A stretch of DNA of 7,174 bases from positions 1 to 7,174 of the forward strand of contig QIHU01000434.1 in assembly GCA_003231035.1 (NCBI GenBank), read 5' to 3'. Each line of letters opens with the position of its first letter. Position 1 is the stretch's first letter. This document shows, piece by piece, positions 1 through 6,187 of the stretch. Both the position numbers and the translations under genes were made by a program. The notes beneath the pieces are model-generated. The model ran no database searches. It saw nothing but the letters and a program-made list of their open reading frames with translations, and was not told the DNA's origin. This stretch comes from Acidobacteriota bacterium (lineage in GTDB: Bacteria > Acidobacteriota > Thermoanaerobaculia > Multivoradales > SZUA-115).

Positions 1-91
1 TTACGACTCATTGACTTCGAGCAATATGCCCGAAGTGCGTCTGTCGTTGCTCTATCGTTGCCAGAATGCACGGGGTGGGGGTGTGCCGAGC
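1..91. repeat. Terminal direct repeat, left copy
   Basis: The first 91 bases match positions 7084-7174 exactly. Exact end overlap of this size is what an assembler leaves when a contig closes on itself, so the molecule may be a 7083-bp circle. A tandem duplication or a loop through a repeat in the assembly graph would look the same. The copy covers the tandem CGTTGC site of repeat end R1. Confidence 0.95.
45..61 (+). promoter_or_regulatory. Conserved tandem CGTTGC site (candidate arm-type or regulator site)
   Basis: Two CGTTGC hexamers lie 11 bp apart, one helical turn, and are followed by CAGAA. The same arrangement recurs at 1482-1498 (first copy TGTTGC) and 6838-6854. It is the only block clearly shared by all three repeat ends. 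A binding site for the integrase or a directionality/regulatory protein is inferred. Confidence 0.4.
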
Positions 92-157
92 GGCTGGGGG
101 AGGGGTAAGTTGTTTGGTTTCAGGGGGTTGGGGCGAGTAGGGAGGCTCCGTGTTGGG
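72..157 (+). other. G-rich tract with two possible G-quadruplexes
   Basis: Runs of four or five G at 72-75, 77-81, 96-100 and 102-105 form one potential quadruplex. Runs at 123-127, 130-133, 140-142 and 155-157 form a second. A third G-rich block (324-347) has three runs of five. All are on the plus strand around R1. Folding is a prediction from the pattern only. Confidence 0.35.
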
Positions 158-214
158 AGTTGGCAAGAAACTGGAGTGCTGCGTCGCTTTGATTTCAGGC
201 CGCGAAGCGCCTGA

Positions 215-259
215 CTGAAAGTCGCGGTGTCGGTGGTTCAATTCTGCCCCTGGGCACCA
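215..259 (+). pseudogene. tRNA-Phe(GAA)-like 3' half
   Basis: These 45 bases parse with standard tRNA spacing from position 32 to 76: anticodon loop CTGAAAG with anticodon GAA, 3' anticodon stem TCGCG, variable loop GTGTC, T-arm GGTGG-TTCAATT-CTGCC (five pairs, some G-T), acceptor strand CCTGGGC, discriminator A and CCA. The sequence resembles the 3' half of bacterial tRNA-Phe. Upstream there is no D-arm or 5' acceptor strand complementary to CCTGGGC, although CCTGA (210-214 region) could still pair imperfectly with the anticodon stem. It is therefore a remnant, as left at the far end of an element that used a tRNA gene as attachment site. Confidence 0.7.
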
Positions 260-435
260 GCTATCCCCTTTTCGAATCAATGGTTTGTAGAGGCTCCGCC
301 GAAGGCTGGGTGGCTTTGGCGTTGGGGGAGCAAACTGGGGGTGGGGGTGAACAGGTCTAGCGGGAGAAGCGAGCCTGAACCAGGGCCACACGATAGAATG
401 GTCAAGACTTGATCACCGCTGTTGGAGAACGAACC

Positions 436-705
436 ATGACCATCCAAGGACTGCTCACCGACATCCACGCGCTGGAGGAAGAACTTCTGGAGTTCGAACG
501 CAAGTACGGTGTCCGGTCGGAGGTCTTCCATGCGGCCTTTTCGGCAGGTGAAGAGCCAGAGGACGACTCTTGGGTCCTCGACTTCGGCGAGTGGGCCAGC
601 GTCTACCGTACCTGGCTCGCCCGGCAGGCCACCTATCGCAGCGAGATCGAACGCGTACAGCGCAACCGCCCGAGCCTAGAAGGATTGGTGCGAGTCGCTT
701 CATGA
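436..705 (+). CDS. Small acidic helical protein, putative antitoxin partner of TumE-family toxin
   Basis: An 89-residue protein starting at the ATG at 436, preceded by GGAGA eight to nine bases upstream. A TTG nine codons earlier (409) lies in frame but has no comparable ribosome site. Residues about 5-25 are rich in Glu and Leu (IHALEEELLEFERKYG) and should be helical. The middle is acidic (GEEPEDDSWVLDFGEWASVY), followed by a basic amphipathic stretch (ARQATYRSEIERVQRN). There is no membrane segment and no helix-turn-helix I can recognise. Its stop overlaps the start of the next gene in ATGA, so the two are translationally coupled. Position and size fit an antitoxin, but that role rests on the neighbour; the protein itself has no diagnostic motif. 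Confidence 0.7.
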   Translation: MTIQGLLTDIHALEEELLEFERKYGVRSEVFHAAFSAGEEPEDDSWVLDFGEWASVYRTWLARQATYRSEIERVQRNRPSLEGLVRVAS

Positions 706-1136
706 GCGATGCGCTGCGGACGGTTGAAGACTACGAGATCTTTCTCTACAGCCTGTCCGATCGCTTCCCCACTATCCAACAGTCCAGCCTTGTGCTGGTG
801 CGACGAGGCTCGACACTGGCGCGGGTAGCGGGCGAAATCACCTTCGAGCACGGTTTCAGATTGATCGTTCGAGAACGATTGGTTTTCGGTCGCCTACCCG
901 TCCTGATCGACAGCTACGGATACGAAATTTGGCAGGATTCAGAGAAACTCTGCTGGTACGACTCCCAGCCTCACCCCGACGACCTCGCGCTACAGTCCAC
1001 CCACCCGCACCACAAGCACATCCCGCCAGACATCAAGCACCACCGCATCCCAGCCGAGAACATGAGCTTCGACCGGCCCAACTTGCCGGAACTCGTCGCG
1101 GAGGTTGAAGGGCTGATCACCGACTCTAGGAGGTGA
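702..1136 (+). CDS. Toxin-antitoxin system TumE (DUF6516) family protein
   Basis: A 144-residue protein starting at the ATG that overlaps the upstream stop. It has the DUF6516/TumE pattern: an N-terminal helix (VEDYEIFLYSLSDRFP, about 8-23), two beta strands (SSLVLVRRGSTLARVAGEI, about 28-46), FRLIVRER (52-59), the YGYEIW strand (72-77), CWYDSQPHP (84-92) and a His-rich segment THPHHKHIPPDIKHHRIPA (100-118). Family members are annotated as toxins of type II-like pairs. The His cluster is probably functional, but I cannot assign catalysis. Length is normal and the frame is intact, so the gene may still work. Its stop lies directly against the end of the truncated integrase on the other strand, which suggests the unit sat at a recombination joint. 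Function by family is fairly sure; toxicity here is inferred. Confidence 0.8.
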   Translation: MSDALRTVEDYEIFLYSLSDRFPTIQQSSLVLVRRGSTLARVAGEITFEHGFRLIVRERLVFGRLPVLIDSYGYEIWQDSEKLCWYDSQPHPDDLALQSTHPHHKHIPPDIKHHRIPAENMSFDRPNLPELVAEVEGLITDSRR

Positions 1137-1139
1137 GTG

Positions 1140-1434
1140 ACACCTAGTCGGGCTCGGCTACGAATCTCTTGGCGCTCAGCCAATGGGTCCTCGCCGCCGG
1201 CGACGTTCCCGAGCGCCACTTCCGCCAGCTCTCGGGCCTGCTTGAGGGAGACGCCAGGATAGTTCCCGAGCTTCATCCACCGGCGCCGATTGTCCTCCTT
1301 GCGCCGGTAGCAGACGAACCAGGGCTCTTGTAAACGCGGAGGATGAGACCACGAACCTGGTCGTCGCGGAGGTCAGATTGATTCAATCCCTCCTTGGTTT
1401 GAGCTGCTCGAATTTGCCGGTTTGTGAGTCCCAT
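1140..1434 (-). pseudogene. P4-type tyrosine integrase, N-terminal fragment, frameshifted
   Basis: Reading leftward from the ATG at 1434, with GGGAGG five bases before it, the protein begins MGLTNRQIRAAQTKEG, then LRDDQVRGLILRVYKS. After a one-base shift in a C-run near 1322-1326 it continues WFVCYRRKEDNRRRWMKLG, NYPGVSLKQARELAEVALG and EDPLAERQEIRSRAR. This is the arm-binding N-terminal domain (DUF4102 type) of prophage- and island-type integrases, with the signature LGNYPGVSLKQAR. The likeness ends near 1140, right at the TumE gene stop, so the core-binding and catalytic domains are missing. In the family this enzyme recombines element and tRNA attachment sites; this copy cannot act. Its start region is part of repeat end R2. 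Confidence 0.85.
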
Positions 1435-1700
1435 AAGTGCCTCCCAGGTCCCAGATCCAAGCGATGGCTACGATGGGTTGTTGTTGCTCTATCGTTGCCA
1501 GAAGGCATGCGCTTGGGTGAGACCCGACGCACCCACATGATACACCGGTAACCAGGGTTAAGTGCAACCGTGTCAACCACTTACGACAGATCGTATGCGA
1601 CGGGATGAAATGGCATGAAACGGGGTGAGATCTCTTGAGAACCTGAGTTACGGGCAACCTGATTTCAGGAGGTTTGCGCCCGAATCCCATCGGCGCACCA
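1400..1700 (+). repeat. Repeat end R2: integrase start, tandem site, decayed tRNA-Arg-like 3' end
   Basis: R2 matches R3 along its whole length, though diverged. In order both carry the integrase start on the minus strand, a CCCAGAT repeat tract (only about two units here, 1442-1459), the paired hexamers (1482-1487 and 1493-1498), the block CATGCGCTTGGGTGAG (1506-1521), AAGTGCAACC followed by GTCAACC, CTCTTGAGAA, and the tail AGGAGGTTT...CGAATCCC...GCGCACCATTT. It is probably an attachment end of an element whose integrase read leftward. It separates segment 260-1700 from segment 1701-7059. Confidence 0.75.
1658..1700 (+). pseudogene. Decayed tRNA 3' end (tRNA-Arg-like)
   Basis: The tail of R2 aligns with the tRNA-Arg-like tail of R3 (TCAGGAGGTTT, CGAATCCC, GCGCACCA) but is two bases shorter in the T-arm region. 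It has lost a proper T-stem and anticodon loop. It still ends in an encoded CCA at 1700. I take it as an old attachment-site remnant. Confidence 0.5.
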
Positions 1701-1808
1701 TTTCCTGGTTCTTCCGGTCGCTTGCGGTTCAAGTAGATTCAACAGACGGGCCATGGATCGGCAAGTCAGCCGAGGATGTCCTAGGCTAGTTGGGCGAAGG
1801 AACAGCCG

Positions 1809-2095
1809 ATGTCGCTACCGATAACTCAAGAAGCCGCCCCGCTGACCACCGACCCTGCGGGTCTGGTGCGAGTTCGTGGAAGCAGAGTGACCTTGGACAC
1901 AGTGGTCTACGCCTTCCGAGAAGGAGCCAGCGCGGAGGAAATCGCCTGCCGTTACCCCCTTCGCTCAGCCTGCCAGAGGTCTACGCCGTCATCGCCTACT
2001 ACCTGCACCACCAAGGCGTCGTCGACGAGTACCTGGTGGAGCGGGCGCAAGAGACGCGCCGCCGCAACCTAGCTCGGTTTCCGAATGCCGGTTGC
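1809..2095 (+). pseudogene. DUF433 family antitoxin, single-base frameshift
   Basis: The start at 1809 has GAAGGA about seven bases upstream. The first 50 residues show the DUF433 pattern (RVRGSRVTLDTVV, then GASAEEIACRYP). The family sequence then continues in the next frame as SLSLPEVYAVIAYYLHHQG and VVDEYLVERAQETRRRNL. The switch falls in a run of five Cs near 1954-1958; six Cs would restore YPPSLSLPEVYAV. DUF433 proteins are small DNA-binding antitoxins, usually beside a DUF5615 PIN-like toxin, and no such toxin follows here. The likeness fades near RFPNAG, so the end coordinate is approximate. The frameshift may be a true mutation or a homopolymer sequencing error. Confidence 0.75.
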
Positions 2096-2189
2096 ATTGA
2101 CTTGATTCCAACTACTTGCAGCCGCTGGAGGAAGGACGCTGAGGTTGGACTAGGTACATGTTATTCGACACAAGGATCTGGTGGAGGGT

Positions 2190-2625
2190 CACCGAGGAAG
2201 AGCTGGTCACCTAGTTCAGCCGCCGACAGGTACACGCGATTCCTCTGCCCATTCTTGGCCACCTCGGCCGGGATCACCCACTACTCGCTGTCCTCGACGT
2301 CGCGTCAGTCACCATCAGTTCGCCAGGACGCTACGCGGTGAATAGGATCAGGCGGAAGACGGCAGCCGTGACCGGTGCGAGGCTCTTGATCCGCGCATCC
2401 CCTTCCAGCTAGGCGAGCTGCCTCCAAACGGTCGCAATCTCGCTGTCGGCAGGCACCCGATCGTGCCCACCCTTCTTCAAGAGCTCGCGAACGGAGGCCG
2501 GTAGCTTCACACCAGCAGCAAGGTTGTCGCCAATTCTTCTCGTCGGTGGGCCCAGTCGGAGAGCTTCGACAGTAGGGCGCGAAGGCTGCGCGGTGCGACC
2601 TTCGTGGCTGCGCAGCGCCATCGAT
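2190..2625 (-). pseudogene. P4-type tyrosine integrase, core-binding and partial catalytic domain, decayed
   Basis: Reading leftward, integrase-like blocks appear in correct order but in changing frames. They are APRSLRALLSKLSDWAHRREELA (core-binding domain), NLAAGVKLP, DRVPADSEIATVWRQLA, a stop, then IKSLAPVTAAVFRLILFTA, a stop in place of Gln, RPGELMV, a frame change, RDVEDSE, a stop in place of Trp, and WVIPAEVAKNGQRNRVYLS. RPGEL carries the first catalytic Arg and AKNG the beta-hairpin Lys. The HxxR and Tyr boxes are absent. Three stops and at least two frameshifts make it non-functional. It lies upstream, in the minus direction, of the N-terminal fragment at 1140-1434, so the two are not one gene in order. 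The likeness weakens beyond 2625. Confidence 0.8.
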
Positions 2626-2643
2626 TACATTGGCCCGGCCAAC

Positions 2644-2967
2644 ATGCCGGCTCCTCGGAAGCAGAAGATCTAGGACGAAAGAGACAGGAAACTCGAACAA
2701 GTCCTGAAATAAGGTACCAGCGCAGTGGCCAAGCCCAAGTTACCACCGCCACAACCGAATGCGTTACTCTGTCAATCCACAAGTCACGATTCCATTGGCG
2801 CAGTTCCACGGGCAGTGAATCGTTCTCAGACCGACGGTGTACTGCGTTCCTCAAACTTTCGTACACAGCCTTGGGTTATACTTCAAGGAGATCTGGCTCA
2901 AGAGCCTCTAGTTGCCCTCGCTTGCTATGGTTTGTTTTGTGTGTCTTCTTTCTGGGTTAAATTCTGA
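2644..2967 (+). pseudogene. Possible decayed small ORF
   Basis: One frame from the ATG at 2644 stays open to 2967 except for TAG and TAA codons. It reads MPAPRKQKI, stop, DERDRKLEQVLK, stop, GTSAVAKPKLPPPQPNALL and onward to FCVSSFWVKF. The first part looks like a charged small protein in which two Gln or Glu codons became stops. I see no family likeness and no good ribosome site before the GTG at 2725. It may be chance. Confidence 0.2.
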
Positions 2968-3250
2968 GTTGGCTGGGCTCTGGCGTGCTCCTGTGCCATG
3001 AGGAGGTGTGTGTTAGGGGCAAGTGCGGAGCATTAGCAACAGGCTATGGAGGATCCAAACTGAGGTCTGAGGAGGTAGGAATGCTGGTCCTCGGCAGTGA
3101 AGCGGCGCTCTACCCGTTCAAGGAGAACAGGCCTGATCATCCGATCAAGATTTCCCCCAGGTGATTGCCAAGGTGTCAGCTCCAAGAGAGCGAGAGAGGG
3201 TGGGTAACTGAAATGGTCTGGTATTTGCGAATAAGGTTTCGAGGATCTCG
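2968..3250. other. Stretch with no convincing gene upstream of the cargo pair
   Basis: This stretch separates the decayed region from the cargo genes. It contains a well-spaced GGAGGTAGGA before an ATG at 3081, which opens only 27 codons, and another AGGAGG near 3001 without a usable frame. I find no repeat, tRNA or clear sigma-70 promoter, although the promoter of the gene at 3254 should lie here. Confidence 0.5.
3081..3164 (+). CDS. Possible 27-residue peptide with strong ribosome site
   Basis: The ATG follows GGAGGTAGGA at ideal spacing. The frame encodes MLVLGSEAALYPFKENRPDH and ends in PIKISPR before TGA. The ribosome site is the best in this region, but the product matches no family I know. 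It could be a leader peptide, the start of a lost gene, or chance. Confidence 0.25.
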   Translation: MLVLGSEAALYPFKENRPDHPIKISPR

Positions 3251-3253
3251 GTG

Positions 3254-4018
3254 ATGTCTGGTCGCTTTAATCGGTTCGTCAAGATCTCTAAGGAGGCTCA
3301 CCCTCGGTTGCCGCTTCTTCATACGTGCGATTCATTTGAGTTCCGCGATATTGCCGAAGAAGGGAGATTGATACCTTCCCGTTGTGATGTCTTTGAAGAG
3401 ACGCTTCTTTATTTTTTCTATGGCAGGCCGGCATATAGGCCGGCAAAGGGGTCGCGCTCGGTCTCTCTTCCGGCATTTCTCCCAATTACAATTGCTATTG
3501 ATTGGAAAGCTGTAGAGGAGCCATGTCGAATAACCCCGTTTGATACCGGCGCCTTCTCCGCTTCCATGTTCGCCGATCATCTACATCCGAGGATGTCGTT
3601 AGGAGATTTCTGTCTAGACACGACCATGGACATGCCGGCAAGGGCTGTTAGCAGGTTCTTTGGTTCGAACCGGGCTTACTACGAAGGCAAGCCAAGGGCT
3701 GTCGAGATTCCGATTGTTGAGTTCGAAGCTGCTAGCTACTACAGTCTAGTCGCGAATAATGCTAGAACTGACTACGATGACCGGAGGTCCACTGTGGAGA
3801 TTCAAGGCGATCAGGTTGTTCGCCTTAGTGATAAAAACGTCCTACTAGTGGTTTTGCCCAGGGTCTTTCTTGATGTGCCAACGATTCGAGAGACATTGGT
3901 CAGCGACTGGTGTGCAGAGATTCGTACTTACTCCTTTGTTCACTGCAATCCTCGTGAGTATATGGCTAAGATCTACGACGAGGTGCGCTCTTTCTTCGAG
4001 GTGGAAGGGCTTTTCTAG
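3254..4018 (+). CDS. Uncharacterised protein, possible ADP-ribosyltransferase-like fold
   Basis: A 254-residue soluble protein with no signal peptide or membrane segment. GAGGA (3241-3245) lies eight bases before the ATG at 3254; a GTG one codon earlier is also possible. I cannot name the family. Visible blocks are LPLLHTC with His23, IAEEGRLIPSRC, the strongly patterned LLYFFYGRPAYRP with Tyr53 and Tyr56, PFDTGAFS, RFFGSNRAYYEGKPR, IPIVEFEAASYYSLV and DYDDRRSTVEIQ with Glu182, then hydrophobic strands. An N-terminal His-Thr before a helix and a Gly turn, a central Tyr-rich strand and a late Glu on a strand recall the H-Y-E arrangement of DarT-like and other ADP-ribosyltransferases. This is a layout impression, not an identification. 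RPAYRPA is encoded by two exact AGGCCGGCA repeats. AT-richer codons than its neighbours suggest transfer. The monooxygenase gene follows 63 bp later on the same strand. Confidence 0.75.
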   Translation: MSGRFNRFVKISKEAHPRLPLLHTCDSFEFRDIAEEGRLIPSRCDVFEETLLYFFYGRPAYRPAKGSRSVSLPAFLPITIAIDWKAVEEPCRITPFDTGAFSASMFADHLHPRMSLGDFCLDTTMDMPARAVSRFFGSNRAYYEGKPRAVEIPIVEFEAASYYSLVANNARTDYDDRRSTVEIQGDQVVRLSDKNVLLVVLPRVFLDVPTIRETLVSDWCAEIRTYSFVHCNPREYMAKIYDEVRSFFEVEGLF

Positions 4019-4081
4019 ATGGTTGAAGGAAGACTGCTTGCGGCTTGTTTCACTGTGATCAATAGTCTTGTTGTGACCTGA

Positions 4082-6013
4082 ATGTGCTGCAGAGAGCTAA
4101 ATGGACCTCTCGTGGTTAGGTGGGTTGTTAACCCGCTCGGCAAATTGCCGTGCTTCGCGATACCTGTTTTCAGTGACGGTGCCGGTTGCTTCCTGCAAAC
4201 CCTGGATTCCAGTAGTCGGATTACGTGCTTTATTGAGGCGAACTTTGATGCGGAGACACTCCTTCCGCTTGAAGGCCCATCTCGGACAGTGGGTGATTTA
4301 GCGCTGTACGCGTTCTATTACGAACAGGGAAGTATTACATTAGGCGCCCATGCGCAAGTCGCAGGGGTGGTCAAGGGCCTAGTTGGCGAATTAGAGCAAG
4401 CCCCATTCTTATTACTTGAGATTGCAGAATTTCTGGGGGATTCCAAGCTTGGGAGGCAGGCATCTAGGCGCTGTTCGCGCCTGCTTGCTTCCTCCGACAA
4501 TGGGCTCGCGAGGAGATGGTCGCGGGCGGAATCTGAGCGTCGGACGAGACTCAAGGGCAATAAATCGCCGACAGATTCAGTAGTCAGGCCAAGGTACACG
4601 TTGAACAAACTCCGAAGTGAAGAGCTAGAGGAGCGAGTTTACGATTTGATCGGGATCGGCTTCGGTCCTTCGAACTTGGCGTTAGCAGTCGCCATCCGTG
4701 AAGATGCTGAGTCGGCGAGTGTTAAGCCTAAGAGCTTCCTTTTCCTCGAGAGTAAAGAGGCATTTGCTTGGCATCCAGACATGTTGGTCGACAGCGCACG
4801 CACACGCAGTTCCTTCATGAAGGACTTGGTAACATTGCGCAATCCTGATAGCCGGTTCAGCTTCCTGGTCTATCTCCAGGAAAGTGGCCGTCTGGTCGAT
4901 TTCGTCAATCTACGAAAGTTTTTTCCATCCCGCGCAGAATTCAACGACTACTATAGGTGGGCTGCGGAGCAGGTGCAGGATCTAGTCTCCTACGGCAGCC
5001 GCGTGACGGCGATCGAGGCGGTCGAGGAGGCAGGAGGCCGGGTCCAATTACTTAGAATTCGCTACCAGAGGCTCAAGGACGGCTCGACCTTCAGTTGCTT
5101 GACGCGCAATCTGGTCTATGCCACGGGCGGCTGCCCGAAATTTCCACCTGGTGTTTCGACGACCGACGATGGGCGGGTCTTCCACAGCCAGAACTTCCTC
5201 TCGCAGTTGTGTGCGAACTTCCCCGACGACCGCGCCACCCACCAATTCCTGGTGGTGGGCTCGGGACAGAGCGCGGCGGAGATCTTCCAGTACCTCTATA
5301 AGCACTACCCGAACGCTGACGTTACGGCGACGTTGCGTCGTTTCGCCTACCAGCCAGCCAACGAGAGTCATTTTGCCAACACTATTTTCCACCCGGAAAT
5401 GACCGACTTTCTCTACGATCTGCCCAAGGCCGACCGCAAGAGGTTGATCGCTGAACACTACGACACGATCTATTCGGCGGTAGATCTCGATCTACTCGCA
5501 GAGATCTACAGGGAGCTCTTCGAACGCAGAGTGATAGGCAACGAGCAGATCAGAATCTGCTCCATGCTCGAACTGCGGCGCATCGAATTGCTGGAGAACG
5601 GCCAGGTGCGCGCGGAGTTCTTCAACCTAGTGAAGAGGTCCACCGAGTATTGGAATGCGGACGGCATCATTCTCGCCACCGGCTTCCGGCGCAACGGCAT
5701 CCCACCGTTGCTGGAGTCGCTGACCGGGTACCTCCAGCAGGACCACCAGGGTTCCTTCGAAGTGGATCGGAGCTACCGCATTTCCGCAGCCGACGGTTTT
5801 GCGCCGCAGATCTTCTTGCAGGGCTTTTGCGAGAGTACACATGGATTAAGCGACACACTGCTCTCGGTTCTACCCGTGCGCGCGAAAGAAATCCTTGATG
5901 CGCTAGATGGTGACAGTGTCGCAGTTGGAACCTCAACGTCCCAACAATCCCAGATTCCTGGAATGTCCTCGCCCCACCCCGATTGGAGACTGAGCCTCCG
6001 GCGCGGTAGCTAG
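4082..6013 (+). CDS. SidA/IucD/PvdA-family flavin N-monooxygenase with unknown N-terminal extension
   Basis: The reading frame gives 643 residues. From about 185 on it is a complete class B N-hydroxylase: FAD motif GIGFGPSN (191-198), AWHPDMLVDSARTRSSFMKD with Lys247, NADPH motif VVGSGQSAAE (391-400), FANTIFHPE with Asn433, DTIYSAVD (461-468), ATGFRRN (532-538) and ESTHGLSDTLLS (584-595). Relatives hydroxylate the side-chain amine of ornithine or lysine with FAD, NADPH and O2, mostly for hydroxamate siderophores. In ornithine enzymes the third residue of NTNYS contacts the substrate; here it is Ile463. Residues 1-173 match nothing I know. The family is normally 425-500 residues, and a TTG at 4601 with AAGG six bases upstream would give a normal 470-residue enzyme. 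No ribosome site is evident before 4082. No NRPS or synthetase gene is nearby, so the product's use is unknown. Confidence 0.9.
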   Translation: MCCRELNGPLVVRWVVNPLGKLPCFAIPVFSDGAGCFLQTLDSSSRITCFIEANFDAETLLPLEGPSRTVGDLALYAFYYEQGSITLGAHAQVAGVVKGLVGELEQAPFLLLEIAEFLGDSKLGRQASRRCSRLLASSDNGLARRWSRAESERRTRLKGNKSPTDSVVRPRYTLNKLRSEELEERVYDLIGIGFGPSNLALAVAIREDAESASVKPKSFLFLESKEAFAWHPDMLVDSARTRSSFMKDLVTLRNPDSRFSFLVYLQESGRLVDFVNLRKFFPSRAEFNDYYRWAAEQVQDLVSYGSRVTAIEAVEEAGGRVQLLRIRYQRLKDGSTFSCLTRNLVYATGGCPKFPPGVSTTDDGRVFHSQNFLSQLCANFPDDRATHQFLVVGSGQSAAEIFQYLYKHYPNADVTATLRRFAYQPANESHFANTIFHPEMTDFLYDLPKADRKRLIAEHYDTIYSAVDLDLLAEIYRELFERRVIGNEQIRICSMLELRRIELLENGQVRAEFFNLVKRSTEYWNADGIILATGFRRNGIPPLLESLTGYLQQDHQGSFEVDRSYRISAADGFAPQIFLQGFCESTHGLSDTLLSVLPVRAKEILDALDGDSVAVGTSTSQQSQIPGMSSPHPDWRLSLRRGS

Positions 6014-6165
6014 CTTGGTGGTCGCCTCTCAGTTGCCAAGTGCTGTGGACAGCGTAACGGCGCCGCCTTGCTAGATGACCGACACCGAGTTGGTGGCCGT
6101 CTTGCGAACCGCAGAGCCATTTGATCGCTGATCGCCAGTGTGATGATGGGCGTCGAGTTAACCAC
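6010..6165 (-). pseudogene. DUF3368 (PIN-like) toxin, N-terminal stub
   Basis: From the GTG at 6165 the frame reads VVVNSTPIITLAISDQMAL, the first strand and helix of DUF3368 proteins, whose conserved start is a short hydrophobic strand followed by S/N-T-x-P-(L/I)-I-x-L. It lies just downstream of the UPF0175 gene, the usual partner order. After Leu near 6112 the likeness ends and the frame runs on through unrelated residues to 6010. The metal-binding acids further along the PIN fold are absent, so no active nuclease is made. The break lies within about 100 bp of the monooxygenase end, which suggests that joining the cargo to this module cut off the toxin. Confidence 0.65.
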
Positions 6166-6187
6166 TACTACTTTCTGGCGATCCTCG

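Larger units (their letters stand above)
41..259 (+). repeat. Repeat end R1: tandem CGTTGC site plus tRNA-Phe-like 3' half
   Basis: R1 shares with R2 and R3 the block around the paired CGTTGC hexamers (45-50 and 56-61) followed by GCCAGAATGCA. As in R2 and R3, a tRNA-like 3' half ends about 205 bp downstream (259). The sequence between these two marks is G-rich and not visibly related to R2 or R3. R1 lacks the integrase start that lies left of the site in the other two. I read it as an end of a related but different integrative element; this is inference from layout. Confidence 0.6.

Noticed and set aside
8..391. 127-residue minus-strand frame rich in Pro and Thr
   Set aside because: It runs through the tRNA-Phe-like fragment and G-rich tracts; the Pro-rich composition reflects G-runs on the other strand, and no ribosome site or family likeness is seen.
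394..399. TAGAAT as a -10 box before the 436 gene
   Set aside because: No acceptable -35 hexamer lies 16-18 bp upstream and there is no extended -10 TGn, so a promoter cannot be placed.
1126..1148. Small inverted repeat after the TumE-family gene as a terminator
   Set aside because: The stem is only about five pairs and has no T-run after it.
1373..1732. Minus-strand frames of 119 and 150 residues across R2 and R3 sharing a common protein sequence
   Set aside because: The shared sequence comes from the DNA repeat (tRNA end, tandem site, 7-bp array); only the part from the integrase ATG onward has protein-family likeness.
2409..2621. Minus-strand frame resembling a DUF5615 PIN-like toxin (LPASVRELLKKGGHD)
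   Set aside because: The flanking blocks WAHRREELA, SEIATVWRQLA, FRLILFTA, RPGEL and WVIPAEVAKNG in consecutive order are tyrosine-integrase motifs, so the short likeness to DUF5615 is coincidental.
2725..2967. 80-residue ORF from a GTG start
   Set aside because: No ribosome site, low-complexity composition and no family likeness; treated only as part of a possible decayed frame.
3662..3671. GGTTCGAACC, a T-arm-like sequence
   Set aside because: It lies in frame within the coding region at 3254-4018 and has no acceptor strand or CCA at tRNA spacing.
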